Source of the DNA: Parasporobacterium sp.
Lineage (GTDB): Bacteria; Bacillota; Clostridia; Lachnospirales; Lachnospiraceae
Assembly: GCA_017510065.1 (NCBI GenBank)
Contig: JAFWOB010000212.1
Coordinates: 1-64,000 of the forward strand
Length of the DNA: 64,000 nt
Direction of reading: 5' to 3'
Shown here: piece by piece, positions 43,406 to 51,896 of the stretch
Position numbering within the stretch: the stretch's first letter is position 1
How the letters are laid out: each line of letters opens with the position of its first letter
Made by a program: the position numbers and the translations under genes
Notes under the pieces: generated by a model
Told to the model about the DNA's origin: nothing
Databases searched by the model: none
What the model saw: only the letters and a program-made list of their open reading frames with translations

Positions 43406-43726
43406 TCAGAAGATTTCCGGCAACGGCTGCCAGGCATAAATATCAGTCAGGTCTGCTTCTTCGCAGGCCGCATTCGTGATGCCGCTTTCACGCTTCTGTG
43501 TCCGGAACCAGACCCCGGGAAAGGTCTCCCTGATTCCGTCATCTCCCTTTATCCGGTAAGTATTGTAGAAGGCGGCTCCTATGTCCCCGTCGGCGGAAAG
43601 AACCAGTACCCGTTCGCTTTCCTCTTCCTCTGCGATCTCCCCATCCTGGGCATCCGCATAGACGGATCTGTATTTCAGTTCCGGTTTCCGATCCTCCAGA
43701 AGGATCCATTTTTCATTGATCTTCAT
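43406..43726 (-). CDS. Small DUF551-like protein
   Basis: A 106-residue protein. The start (KWILLEDRKPE) and the end (YAWQPLPEIF) match the pattern of the DUF551 family, often seen on phages and in gut Firmicutes, where a W...P.. opening and a hWxPLP ending are kept. The middle has a VLVLSADGDIGAAFYNTYRI strand region. Function unknown. GAGGTAATTACG precedes the ATG, and the next gene starts 3 bp after its stop. Confidence 0.6.
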   Translation of the reverse strand: MKINEKWILLEDRKPELKYRSVYADAQDGEIAEEEESERVLVLSADGDIGAAFYNTYRIKGDDGIRETFPGVWFRTQKRESGITNAACEEADLTDIYAWQPLPEIF

Positions 43727-43791
43727 CGTAATTACCTCGTATATTCCGGCCTTCCAGGCCGTTTTTCTTATTCTTTCAGGCAGCAGGATGT

Positions 43792-44544
43792 TTATGGCTT
43801 TTCTCCCAGGGTGTCCAGAAATGCTCTCACCGATCGTGACATTTCCCGGGAGAAATCCGCGTTATATTTCCGTTCGCAGAACCGTTGGATCCAGTTATCA
43901 TACTCCTGTGCAGGAGCTTCTGATAACACCCCGGTTTTCGGAAGAAGCATCTCTTTCAGTTCTGCCTCATCCATCACATGATATCCGTTTTCGTGAACAA
44001 TAAAAGGCAGTCCGGATCTTGCCGGTTTGGGCCTTTTCTTCTGCTGCTCCGTGGGATAACCGAACACCAGCATGGCCGCCGGGAACACATCGGGAGGAAG
44101 AGACAGGATCTTTGCGTGATCTTCATATCGCTCCATGATATCCCCGATATAGCAGGAGCCGATCCCCAGGCTGTGGGCAGCGACAACTGCATTCTGCGCC
44201 GCGATATTGGCATCGCTTACAGCAAGCAGGAAATCTCCGGCATCCGGTATTCGGGGAGTGCTTCCCCCTGCCAGATAGGCATCGTACCATTTCTTGCAGT
44301 CGGCACAGAAGATCAGGACCATCGGAGCCGCTGCAATAAACGGCTGGTTGTCGCAGGTGACCGCAAGCTGTTCTTTCAGCTTCTGTTCGGTAATATCCAG
44401 GATCGTATACAACTGCTGGTTCCCGGCAGTCGGCGCCTGCATGGCGGCTTCCAGGATCAGGTTTTTATCTTCCGAAAGGATCGGCCGGTCTTCAAAAACC
44501 CGGACTGACCGGCGCTCAAATAGTTGTCTGATAACTTCGTTCAT
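43792..44544 (-). CDS. Nitroreductase family protein
   Basis: A 250-residue FMN-dependent oxidoreductase of the NfsA/NfrA-like fold. The start MNEVIRQLFERRSVRVFEDRP gives the usual RRSVR FMN-phosphate site. APTAGNQQ (about 37), DANIAAQNAVVAAHSLGIGSCYIG (about 110) and FGYPTEQQKKRPK (about 165) are standard. It uses NAD(P)H to reduce nitro compounds, quinones or flavins. ATG 44544 is chosen by alignment to the family; its ribosome binding site is weak. It starts 5 bp after the stop of the AlkZ-related gene, so it is translated from the same message. Confidence 0.92.
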   Translation of the reverse strand: MNEVIRQLFERRSVRVFEDRPILSEDKNLILEAAMQAPTAGNQQLYTILDITEQKLKEQLAVTCDNQPFIAAAPMVLIFCADCKKWYDAYLAGGSTPRIPDAGDFLLAVSDANIAAQNAVVAAHSLGIGSCYIGDIMERYEDHAKILSLPPDVFPAAMLVFGYPTEQQKKRPKPARSGLPFIVHENGYHVMDEAELKEMLLPKTGVLSEAPAQEYDNWIQRFCERKYNADFSREMSRSVRAFLDTLGEKP

Positions 44545-44549
44545 TTCTG

Positions 44550-45287
44550 TCAAATCCCCAATTGACGGAACATTTTTCCATCTGTTTCCGGAAAATGCTG
44601 CTGCAGATGTGTCAGGATCCGCTGCCTCGACTGCTCCGGATCTTCCCGGTAAGCGCCGGTGACATGCTCGTATCCCCATTTGGTTTCCGGCGTTTCCAGT
44701 ACCGCAATGTGCCAGCCGTATGCCTGCCCTTTCCGATTGATCTTCTGCCGGAAATCGCTCATGATCAGATAAGTCTGCATCTGAAGTTCCGCCAATGTCC
44801 CTTCGAAATTCTTCAGTCCGTCTTTTCCAAATCCCGCAAGCTGTCTGGCTTCATAAGACATCAGCCCTCGACTTTTCATCTTCTCATCCGGTTCAAACGC
44901 TTCCATCAGCTTCTTCTGCCGGTAAGGCACCAGATCGTCATCGCATCTGGCATCAAAATCATACCCGTTCCTACGGAAATTGGCAAATACCGGAAACCAT
45001 TCTTTGGAAACAAAGCCGGCTTTTTTTCCAAAGAATTTTCCATATACAAGTTCCGGATCCCGGGACAGGATCTGTCTCCATGCCCAGGGATCAGAAGACG
45101 GATCATCCGTCCACCAGCAAGAGGCAACCGTTCGTTCTTCCACTGAAAAGCCGGGAACAGCATTGGAAAACAGGGGAAGGAAGCCGATCCGGCGGATCAG
45201 GTTTTTCAATTCCTCTGTATCATGAATACATATTGGATCATCCGGGCTGCAGCCCAGCATGAACCATTGTCCGTTCACGGTTTCCAT
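44550..45287 (-). CDS. AlkZ-related protein of unknown function
   Basis: A 245-residue soluble protein that I tentatively place with the AlkZ-related proteins of Firmicutes. Landmarks are GFSVEERTVASCWWTDD (about 45), DPWAWRQIL, YGKFFGKKAGFVSKEWFPVFANFRR (about 80-105) and LQMQTYLIMSDFRQK (about 168). AlkZ-like proteins are winged-helix DNA glycosylases in some lineages; no catalytic residue can be pointed out here. GAGGAAATAGT precedes the ATG. It is packed with a nitroreductase and a nucleoside deoxyribosyltransferase. Confidence 0.65.
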   Translation of the reverse strand: METVNGQWFMLGCSPDDPICIHDTEELKNLIRRIGFLPLFSNAVPGFSVEERTVASCWWTDDPSSDPWAWRQILSRDPELVYGKFFGKKAGFVSKEWFPVFANFRRNGYDFDARCDDDLVPYRQKKLMEAFEPDEKMKSRGLMSYEARQLAGFGKDGLKNFEGTLAELQMQTYLIMSDFRQKINRKGQAYGWHIAVLETPETKWGYEHVTGAYREDPEQSRQRILTHLQQHFPETDGKMFRQLGI

Positions 45288-45308
45288 ACTATTTCCTCAC
45301 TTTGATCT

Positions 45309-45725
45309 TCAGAACATAATGCCTTCGTACCGGACTTCCTCCAGTGTATCAAAATCATAATCCGCCAGATCTTCAAGCCGGATATTGGCAACTGCCGACT
45401 CGTGCACCATCAGGTTGGAGGACTCCCCCACATGGACCACTACGACGGGTTTTCCCTTTGCATAGGCGTAGCCGCACTCCCATGCGGTTCCGGTATCGCT
45501 GTAATTGCCGTGGTAGATCATCAGCACCAGGTCGCTTTCATCGATTGCGTCCCGGTCCATCCGAAACGTCTCAGCACTCCACTGAGGCGACTGGAATTCA
45601 TGCTCCCGGTCTTCATGAAGTCTGGGGCTGTAGATGTCGAATCCTCGTTCGAGAAGGATCTGCTCCGCTCTTTGAATGACTGTCAGTTCTTCTTCATTGA
45701 AAAAAGGCCCTGCAAGATAGATCAT
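45309..45725 (-). CDS. Nucleoside 2-deoxyribosyltransferase-like protein
   Basis: A 138-residue protein of the Nuc_deoxyrib_tr family. The Rossmann-like start MIYLAGPFF, the SPRLHEDREHEF segment and MDRDAIDESDLVLMIYHG...DTGTAWECGYAYAKGKPVVVV contain the conserved aspartate pair and the nucleophilic glutamate (TAWECG). The enzymes exchange bases between deoxyribonucleosides or hydrolyse modified nucleotides. ATG 45725 is supported by AAAGGAGACAGC. It heads the tight gene run that continues through AlkZ-related, nitroreductase and ferredoxin genes. Confidence 0.9.
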   Translation of the reverse strand: MIYLAGPFFNEEELTVIQRAEQILLERGFDIYSPRLHEDREHEFQSPQWSAETFRMDRDAIDESDLVLMIYHGNYSDTGTAWECGYAYAKGKPVVVVHVGESSNLMVHESAVANIRLEDLADYDFDTLEEVRYEGIMF

Positions 45726-45757
45726 GCTGTCTCCTTTGCATCCGCTGCCTCTGCGCA

Positions 45758-46765
45758 TCAATACCCCCAGGTCAGCAGTTCCCAGCTGCCCTCATCTGTG
45801 CGGGCGAGCCACCATTGCCAGTCGGTATATTCCATATCCGGCTCCCATGCCCCGGCATCCTGTGCAGGCGAGTGGAAATCACTGACAAATTCGATGCACT
45901 GCGAGTATCCGCTGCCCGGTTTCAGACTGTTCATCCAACTGATCGTTTCCTGATTGCAGCAGTCATCCCCTGCATAACGGACAGCGTGAAGTTCGCAGCC
46001 TTCCCATCCGGAAAAGGTTTCCCGGATCAGATCGATCGCCTCATCCATGTCCTCTTTTGTATATAGTTCGGAACTTCCATAGTCGATCAGGATATCTGCG
46101 CCGGAAGTGTCCTCCGATGCTGTTTCGGAAACAGCCTCGGATGAAGCAGAATCGGAAAGCAGTTCCAGGATCTGCAAAGCCGCCTCCGTCGGGATCACGG
46201 TCTCTTGAGCTGTGATCACATGCTCACCGGACGGGAATACATCCATCACAAGGGAAAAGGGTGCTGCATATTCCAGCAAGATCACATATTCCGTATCCAG
46301 ATCCGCCACATAGGACTTCGATGCCATCAGCAAGGAAGACAGTGCCACATGTTCCGCGCTGAACTGAGAAGCAGCCATATTGATCACCGTATTTCCAATG
46401 TGATTGCCAAGAAGGGTCAGCATCTCTTCTCTTGTGATGGTCTCGATAAACTGTTCGCCCATCAGAAGATCCAGCAGGCCGCCGGTATCGACCGACAGGA
46501 TATGGACTTGTTCATATGTCTGCTCAAAGATCTCTTCTGCTTCCTTTCCCAAATCGGTAATCTGCGGGGATGCCGAATAGATGTCCAGGTGGTCTGCCTT
46601 GATCTTAAGCAGGTCCTGCAGCTCTTCCGCAATGGAAAGCAGCGTTTCGTCGCTGATCTCCATTGGTTCAACCATTTCCGCCGCGGCAGCAGCCGGGCTC
46701 ACGAAAAGGCACACTGCCAATGCCATTGCCAGTATTAGACTGAGTACCGTCTTTTTGCACTTCAT
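45758..46765 (-). CDS. Secreted protein of unknown function with conserved C-terminal domain
   Basis: A 335-residue exported protein with signal peptide MKCKKTVLSLILAMALAVCLFVSPAAAAA. The N-terminal half (about 35-190) is alpha/beta with no family I recognise. A Ser/Glu/Ala-rich linker (about 197-220) leads to a C-terminal domain of about 100 residues with the pattern YTKEDMDEAIDLIRETF, HAVRYAGDDCC, CIEFVSDFHSPAQDAGAW and DWQWWLARTDEGSWELLTWGY. I have the impression that this tail recurs in secreted proteins of gut Clostridia. The adjacent cysteine pair in DDCC may be structural or metal binding. AGGAGGAATAGGATA precedes the ATG. Confidence 0.75.
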   Translation of the reverse strand: MKCKKTVLSLILAMALAVCLFVSPAAAAAEMVEPMEISDETLLSIAEELQDLLKIKADHLDIYSASPQITDLGKEAEEIFEQTYEQVHILSVDTGGLLDLLMGEQFIETITREEMLTLLGNHIGNTVINMAASQFSAEHVALSSLLMASKSYVADLDTEYVILLEYAAPFSLVMDVFPSGEHVITAQETVIPTEAALQILELLSDSASSEAVSETASEDTSGADILIDYGSSELYTKEDMDEAIDLIRETFSGWEGCELHAVRYAGDDCCNQETISWMNSLKPGSGYSQCIEFVSDFHSPAQDAGAWEPDMEYTDWQWWLARTDEGSWELLTWGY

Positions 46766-46795
46766 TATCCTATTCCTCCTGGTCCCGTTTTTCTT

Positions 46796-47116
46796 TCAGT
46801 CCTCGAAGGTGATTGTCACATTATGCTTCAGTGCCAGCCCAGCCTCCACTTCAATGCATTTTGCAATCCCGGAGAGGATCGGGCATCCGGCATGAACCGG
46901 AAAATGTTCCTTCGCATAGTCAAACAAAGGTCCGATCCCTGGTTTGACAAGGCAGACCTCATAGGGATCCAATTCATTCCCTACCGCTTCCATCATTGCC
47001 TGAATCTCCTTGCATCCGCAGGCGACCTTTACTTCTGCCAGATCGTCATCATTCATCTCTGCCATGACCACTGCCTTGAAACCACAGGGACCCGGGTCGA
47101 TCTTTACTTTTGTCAT
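46796..47116 (-). CDS. Small cysteine-containing protein (DUF6951-like)
   Basis: A 106-residue cytoplasmic protein with conserved-looking cysteines in GPCGFKAVV, VACGCKEIQ and AGCPILSGIAKCIEVEAGLAL. The overall pattern matches a small anaerobe family I believe to be DUF6951; the function is unknown and the cysteines suggest metal or cluster binding. ATG 47116 is seven bases after AGAGGAG; the ATG two codons earlier is too close to it. It lies 26 bp behind the diaminopropionate ammonia-lyase gene and may be co-transcribed. Confidence 0.6.
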   Translation of the reverse strand: MTKVKIDPGPCGFKAVVMAEMNDDDLAEVKVACGCKEIQAMMEAVGNELDPYEVCLVKPGIGPLFDYAKEHFPVHAGCPILSGIAKCIEVEAGLALKHNVTITFED

Positions 47117-47142
47117 ATTCATTCTCCTCTCATTTGTCCTTT

Positions 47143-48315
47143 TTATCCGATGATCCGCCGATAATTCTCCGGATCGGTGTCTCCCTCTGTGCTGAACAGC
47201 AGCACAACGGAATTCCGATTGAACTTCAGGTTCCGGCAGATGCTTTCATACTTTGGTTCAGTAAGCAGTACCTTCAGAAGACCGGCGGTCACAGCACCGG
47301 ATTCGCCGGAAACGATCTTTTGCGGATCGGAAGCCAGGAGCCGCATACCTTCACAGGTCACAAAGTCTTTACAGGCAAATCCTCCCGCAGCGCATTTTTT
47401 CAGGATCTCCCATGCAAGGGTGCAGGGAACGGAACAGTTCAGGCCTGCCATAATGGTCTTTTCCGACCCGTGGGCTGCTCTGGGACTTCCGTCGCTTACC
47501 CGGAATGAATCATAAAAGCATGCCGCTTCCGAAGATTCCACGGTTGCGATCACCGGCAGTTCCGGAAGGCTCACTGACGCTGCTGCAGCAACGGCTCCGG
47601 CCATGGAGCCTACGCCTGCCTGAAGGAACAGATGGGTGGGAACATCATATCCCATTTCCCTCATTTGCTGAAGCGCTTCATAATACATGGTGGTATATCC
47701 CTGCATGATCCATCCAGGAATCTCTTCATAGCCGCTCCAGGAAGTATCCTGGATGAGGTGCCATCCATTCTGCCTGGCTTGCTGTGCTGTCCAGGCCACA
47801 CATTCATCATAGTGCATGCCGGTGATTGAAACTTCAGCATTGCCGGCATCCCGGATTGCCCGGGCACGCACTTTTACAGTGCCTGCCGGCATAAACACAA
47901 AGGCTTTGCAGCCAAATACTCCGGCCGCAAAGGATACGCCTTTCCCATGATTGCCGTCCGTTGTCGTGGCAAATACCATTTGCCGGATCCGTTCGATATA
48001 GGGAGGCTCCTGCAGCATTTCGATCGTAGTTATCTCCGGATCCAGTCCCAGTTCCCGGCAGATCACCCGGAACATGGCATAAATGCCGCCCAGTCCCTTA
48101 AATGCGTTCAGCCCGAACCTGGAAGATTCATCTTTTAAAAGCACCGCCCTGACGCCTAACCGTTCGGCAAAGGACTTCAGACTGACCAGGGATGTCGGCG
48201 CATAAGAAGGAACCATCTGCTGTACCTTCCGCACCAGAGCAGTCTCCGGGTAGGTAAAGCCTTCGAAAGATACGCCCTGCTGTATTTTGCATCTGTTTTC
48301 AGCAAATTGGATCAT
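47143..48315 (-). CDS. dpaL: Diaminopropionate ammonia-lyase
   Basis: A 390-residue fold-type II PLP enzyme, close to YgeX/DpaL (about 400). It converts 2,3-diaminopropionate to pyruvate and two ammonia. The PLP lysine lies in RFGLNAFKGLGG (about residue 70); TTTDGNHGKGVSFAAG is the substrate and cofactor loop; DTSWSGYEEIPGWIMQGY is diagnostic of the family, and the phosphate-binding glycine loop is QAGVGSMAGAVAAAA. GGAAGAATAACAGGT lies before the ATG. The gene starts 5 bp after the alpha/beta hydrolase stop. Confidence 0.93.
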   Translation of the reverse strand: MIQFAENRCKIQQGVSFEGFTYPETALVRKVQQMVPSYAPTSLVSLKSFAERLGVRAVLLKDESSRFGLNAFKGLGGIYAMFRVICRELGLDPEITTIEMLQEPPYIERIRQMVFATTTDGNHGKGVSFAAGVFGCKAFVFMPAGTVKVRARAIRDAGNAEVSITGMHYDECVAWTAQQARQNGWHLIQDTSWSGYEEIPGWIMQGYTTMYYEALQQMREMGYDVPTHLFLQAGVGSMAGAVAAAASVSLPELPVIATVESSEAACFYDSFRVSDGSPRAAHGSEKTIMAGLNCSVPCTLAWEILKKCAAGGFACKDFVTCEGMRLLASDPQKIVSGESGAVTAGLLKVLLTEPKYESICRNLKFNRNSVVLLFSTEGDTDPENYRRIIG

Positions 48316-48320
48316 ACCTG

Positions 48321-49223
48321 TTATTCTTCCTTTCCATGTCTGCCGAGGAAGTCCGCCAGATAATGCTCATACAGTACCGGATCGACGATAACGGATTCCG
48401 CATGTCCTGCTCCCGGAATGGTATGAAACTCGCTTCTCCCTTTCGTCCTTGCAGCCATATCTTCCGAGTTCTTCGGCAGGATCATATCATCTTCCTCCCC
48501 ATGCAGGAACAATACAGGGATCTCATTGTCATCAAGAGAATCAATTGGACGCATGTCCTTCAACGCATAATGATACCGGATCCTGGCCCCGAAGTCCGAA
48601 AGGCTGAACAGGAACTGCGGAACGCCTGAATGACGGAAACCCTCTCGCAGGACATTTTCAATATCGGAAAAGCCGCAGTCCGATACAGCAAAATCCACCT
48701 GCGGTCTGTATTCCAGCACGGTGACGGTGGTGGCAGCGCCAAGGGATTCCCCATGAAGACCCAGCATCGTCAGACCCGGATATCGCTGTCTGGTGTCTTC
48801 GATCAGGCATTCCAGATCCAGTGCCTCCCGGATCCCGTAAGTGGTGAAGGTTCGTTCATTTTCCCCATGTCCCCGGAGATCATAGATGATGCAGTTAAAG
48901 CCAAGGTCAAGATAAGCCGGAACATATTTCAGCGCACCGAAACGATTGTCCGTATAACCATGGGTGATAATGACATACTCCGTGGAAGGTTTCGGATTTT
49001 CCAGCAGTTCGGCATGCAGAATGTAACCGTCTGATCCGGTAACCGTATAATCTGTTTTTTGCAATGTGTCATAAAAGGAAGTATCATAATGTTCTGTCTG
49101 CCAGGCAAACGCTTCTTCCAGCGTCTGTCTGCTGCCCGTCATCACAACGGACGGCAGCCAGCATATCAGCGCCATAAACAGCACCAGCAATATGCATACA
49201 ATGATCAGGATGATCTTCAGCAT
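48321..49223 (-). CDS. Membrane-anchored alpha/beta hydrolase
   Basis: A 300-residue serine hydrolase with one N-terminal membrane span (LKIILIIVCILLVLFMALIC) and an extracytoplasmic alpha/beta domain. The nucleophile is in LHGESLGAA, the oxyanion region in ITHGYTDNRFG, the acid in LFLHGEEDDMI and the histidine in GAGHAES. Substrates of this large group include acyl esters and peptidic amides. ATG 49223 is chosen because AAAAAAGGAAACAAA fits a ribosome binding site better than that of the ATG eight codons upstream (start 49247), which remains possible. Confidence 0.85.
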   Translation of the reverse strand: MLKIILIIVCILLVLFMALICWLPSVVMTGSRQTLEEAFAWQTEHYDTSFYDTLQKTDYTVTGSDGYILHAELLENPKPSTEYVIITHGYTDNRFGALKYVPAYLDLGFNCIIYDLRGHGENERTFTTYGIREALDLECLIEDTRQRYPGLTMLGLHGESLGAATTVTVLEYRPQVDFAVSDCGFSDIENVLREGFRHSGVPQFLFSLSDFGARIRYHYALKDMRPIDSLDDNEIPVLFLHGEEDDMILPKNSEDMAARTKGRSEFHTIPGAGHAESVIVDPVLYEHYLADFLGRHGKEE

Positions 49224-49290
49224 TTTGTTTCCTTTTTTCTTTTTCATGGTCTAAATTCCCATCTGGTCAGTCAGGCACTTTCGTTGGTTT

Positions 49291-50064
49291 TTATATGGTA
49301 ATCGTCTGTCCCGCCGAGAGATAATGCAGGTCCTTCATACACGCAGTCAGATATTCATACTGCTCCGTGCCGGTGCAGTGACAGGTGTAATACTTCGTAG
49401 GAAAAGCATCCAGGTCCTTTCCATAACTTTGCAACTCCTGATCCACCGGCAGCCGGAAGAAATGAAATCCCCCCACCAGTACATCCGGATGGAACCATCT
49501 CACCAAATTCCGGATCCCTTTATGGGAACATCCGCTCAAAAGAACTCTTTTTCCATCCTCTTCGATCAGAAGATATTGTTCATGGCGAAAGTCATCTTCC
49601 ATGAGCACGTCGTTTTCTTTTCTCCCCAACCCCGAAGGAACCAGGTCAAATGCCTTCTCCCTGCCATTGCAGGAATACAATGTCAGACCATTGCCGATCA
49701 CCGTAACATCCTCTGTGAAACGGAGCCTGTCGCTTTCCTTCAGCGACAGATCCAGGCCGATGTATTCCCCGTCTGATCTGTAATACGGCTCGAACGCATA
49801 GCGGCTAATATAAACCGGCGCTGCAGGGTTGATCTTCAGAAATGTTTCCAATCCGCCTCCGTGGTCAAAATGCCCGTGGGAAATGACAGCTATGTCGGTT
49901 GTGCCAAGATCGATCTTAAGCCGCTTTGCATTTTCCGCGAACAGTTCCGACTGCCCGGTATCAAAGAGGATCCGGTGTTCCGCAGTTTCAATGAACAGGC
50001 TCAGGCCGTGTTCCGTTGGAAGGCCGGCTTGCGAAGTGTTTTCAGTTAATGCTGTAATCTTCAT
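49291..50064 (-). CDS. MBL-fold metallo-hydrolase
   Basis: A 257-residue metallo-beta-lactamase-fold hydrolase with the metal motif SHGHFDHGGG (about 61-70), a further LSGCSHKGIRNL histidine and YTCHCTG near the C-terminus. The pattern matches the 7,8-dihydropterin-6-methyl-4-aminobenzene-phosphate synthase-like/RNase Z-like small group that is common in anaerobes. ATG 50064 lies within the end of the upstream CYTH gene (23-bp overlap), indicating coupling. Substrate unknown. Confidence 0.9.
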   Translation of the reverse strand: MKITALTENTSQAGLPTEHGLSLFIETAEHRILFDTGQSELFAENAKRLKIDLGTTDIAVISHGHFDHGGGLETFLKINPAAPVYISRYAFEPYYRSDGEYIGLDLSLKESDRLRFTEDVTVIGNGLTLYSCNGREKAFDLVPSGLGRKENDVLMEDDFRHEQYLLIEEDGKRVLLSGCSHKGIRNLVRWFHPDVLVGGFHFFRLPVDQELQSYGKDLDAFPTKYYTCHCTGTEQYEYLTACMKDLHYLSAGQTITI

Positions 50065-50575
50065 ATACAAACCCGTTAATCGCCAGGGACTTGTTGGTAT
50101 AACGTTTGTCCGCTGTGACTTCTTTTATGATCGTAAGGCAATCCGGAACGTTAAAGCCCTGGCTCTCGTTAACCAGTTCCACTTCCGCGAAGGCGCGGTC
50201 GCTCCATTCCGGAAAAATGTCAATTTCAAAACACAAATCCCCACAGGGCAGATCATATCGTGTTTTCCTGATAGTCCCGGATCCGGGAATCGTTTCCTTC
50301 AGCAATTCCAGATACTCTTCTTCTGTGATCTGCTGTTCCCGTTCGATACGGGTCATGTCTGTGAGTTTCTGCTTTTCATTATACCAGTACTCGATCCTGC
50401 CGCCGTATTCCCTGCGTCTGACTCTTCTGGAGCACTGATCCTTCGAAACCAGATAGGTTTGGCAGATCTCTGCCTTGCGGCTGCAGATCTGCTCCAGCAG
50501 TGACAGATCCGGATAGCGGATCAGAAATTTACGTTCGATCTCCAGCGGCTCTCCGCCTGGTATTCTTTCAGCCAT
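50042..50575 (-). CDS. CYTH domain (triphosphate tunnel metalloenzyme) protein
   Basis: A 177-residue CYTH protein with the defining ExExK motif in EIERKFL (Glu12, Glu14, Lys16) followed by a basic tunnel-strand region (SRRVRRREY, RIEREQQITEEEYLEL) and a C-terminal VTADKRYTNKSLA segment. Bacterial members include class IV adenylate cyclases, thiamine triphosphatases and tripolyphosphatases. ATG 50575 with AAGAAGGCGTATC upstream puts it 14 bp behind the PrsW gene; a longer frame would overlap that gene. It is an acyl-independent triphosphate enzyme; which one is unclear. Confidence 0.9.
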   Translation of the reverse strand: MAERIPGGEPLEIERKFLIRYPDLSLLEQICSRKAEICQTYLVSKDQCSRRVRRREYGGRIEYWYNEKQKLTDMTRIEREQQITEEEYLELLKETIPGSGTIRKTRYDLPCGDLCFEIDIFPEWSDRAFAEVELVNESQGFNVPDCLTIIKEVTADKRYTNKSLAINGFVYEDYSIN

Positions 50576-50589
50576 ATGATACGCCTTCT

Positions 50590-51300
50590 TTACAGATACC
50601 GGTCCTTCCGGGCTGTTTTCCTGACCAGCAGGAACGCCCACAGGAACACGGCGATAACAAACACAACAAAGATCCAGCTGATCCCATCTTCATGTATAGT
50701 AGCTATGAAATCATAGGTGCCGTGCAGCAGCGCCGGCAGGATCACAGCAAGCTTTCTGTACATCTTTGACTTTCGCTCCTCCCCGGCCAGAGCATACCGT
50801 TTGGCCAGGCCATACATGACGCCCATAAATACGCCGAAACAGGCGTGCCCCGGAACCGCCGTGACCGCACGGATAAGCGCTGTTCCAAACCCATAGGACA
50901 ACACATAGCCAATGTTTTCCCAAAGAGCAAATCCCAGAGCGACAAACACCGCATATACGACGCCGTCAAACTGGCAGTTAAACTCCGGGGACTTCCAGGT
51001 CCGCAGTTTCAGAACCAGATATTTAAATCCCTCTTCCGCAAAAGCAACTACGCCGAAGAACAGCAGTATATTGTAAAGCACGACCGAAGGCTGAAGCGCA
51101 GTCAGGATCCAGTCGCCCACACGCTCAGCCAGCTGCGCCAGAAAGGTGGACAACACGCCGTAAACCACCAGAGAAAACAATATCCCCGGCGATTCTTTCT
51201 CCAGTTTGTCTGCCTTATATACATAGATCAGCAGCAGGATTGCGGGAATGACAGCCGCTGCGATCAAAACAGGATTCATATAAAAAAACAGATCCAGCAT
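50590..51300 (-). CDS. PrsW family intramembrane metalloprotease-like protein
   Basis: A 236-residue protein with eight or so membrane spans and the PrsW motifs: EEGFK (Glu89-Glu90), FDG (111-113), ENIGY (128), PGHACFGV (His152) and HGTYD (His193, Asp197). PrsW cleaves anti-sigma factor RsiW in Bacillus, and other members belong to the CPBP-like Abi clan. No anti-sigma factor gene is visible nearby, so the target is unknown. AAAGAGGAATGAAAT precedes the ATG. Confidence 0.92.
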   Translation of the reverse strand: MLDLFFYMNPVLIAAAVIPAILLLIYVYKADKLEKESPGILFSLVVYGVLSTFLAQLAERVGDWILTALQPSVVLYNILLFFGVVAFAEEGFKYLVLKLRTWKSPEFNCQFDGVVYAVFVALGFALWENIGYVLSYGFGTALIRAVTAVPGHACFGVFMGVMYGLAKRYALAGEERKSKMYRKLAVILPALLHGTYDFIATIHEDGISWIFVVFVIAVFLWAFLLVRKTARKDRYL

Positions 51301-51314
51301 ATTTCATTCCTCTT

Positions 51315-51563
51315 TCAGAACATGTCATCCAACTGCTCTTCTGCCTCGTTCAGATGAATATAAGATTTCTCCACAAGATCATAGATATTCCTGAGACCGG
51401 GATATATGTCTCCGATCCCTGTTTCTTCATCGCAGGATGCAGATTCAGCAGCCTCTTCTTCCATTTCTTCCAGAAGGTCGCTGAGTTCATCCTTGATATC
51501 ATCCAGTTCTTCGATCAGTTCCTGTATATGCTGTGAAAGGTCCGTTAATTGTTCGTTTTCCAT
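51315..51563 (-). CDS. Small acidic coiled-coil protein, unknown
   Basis: An 82-residue, strongly acidic protein. The first half (LSQHIQELIEELDDIKDELSD and the following EEMEEE) is a heptad-type coiled coil; a central Cys/Asp/Glu-rich turn is followed by a second helix (VEKSYIHLNEAEEQLDDMF). Nothing in it matches a family I know. TAAGGAGCATATAA lies before the ATG, a good ribosome binding site, so I consider it real. Its stop is 14 bp before the PrsW start, consistent with one operon. Confidence 0.65.
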   Translation of the reverse strand: MENEQLTDLSQHIQELIEELDDIKDELSDLLEEMEEEAAESASCDEETGIGDIYPGLRNIYDLVEKSYIHLNEAEEQLDDMF

Positions 51564-51602
51564 TTATATGCTCCTTACGTCCCGATGACGGGGACGCTTT
51601 CT

Positions 51603-51896
51603 TTATTTCCGAATTGTCGTAAGAGGCGCGAAGAAATCCTCATAAAAATCATCTTCTCCTTCAAGCAAAGGAGAATTCTCACCACCCCCGTTGGTCGAAC
51701 GCTTCATGGCGGCATAGGATTCTTCACCGGCAGCGATAATATCCATCGGATAGATCTCATATCCCAGTTCACGGCACAATTCGCAGAAAGCCGCCAGAGG
51801 CTTTTGCGATTCCCTGGTTTTCAGGAACCGTTCTTTCAGCGGCTCCTCCTGCAGGGCTTTTTTCTGAAGATGATATAAGATCTCTGATACGATCAT
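51603..51896 (-). CDS. Nif11-like small peptide, unknown function
   Basis: A 97-residue protein whose first 65 residues resemble the Nif11 helical leader domain (LKERFLKTRESQKPLAAFCELCRELGYEIYPMDIIAAGEESY). The helical part ends in RSTNGGGENS, reminiscent of a double-glycine boundary, and an acidic, aromatic tail follows (LLEGEDDFYEDFFAPL). Nif11 domains often serve as leader peptides of modified natural products, but no maturase or exporter lies nearby, and non-biosynthetic copies exist. Its ATG overlaps the stop of the HD-domain gene by 4 bp (ATGA), so it is translationally coupled. Confidence 0.55.
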   Translation of the reverse strand: MIVSEILYHLQKKALQEEPLKERFLKTRESQKPLAAFCELCRELGYEIYPMDIIAAGEESYAAMKRSTNGGGENSPLLEGEDDFYEDFFAPLTTIRK

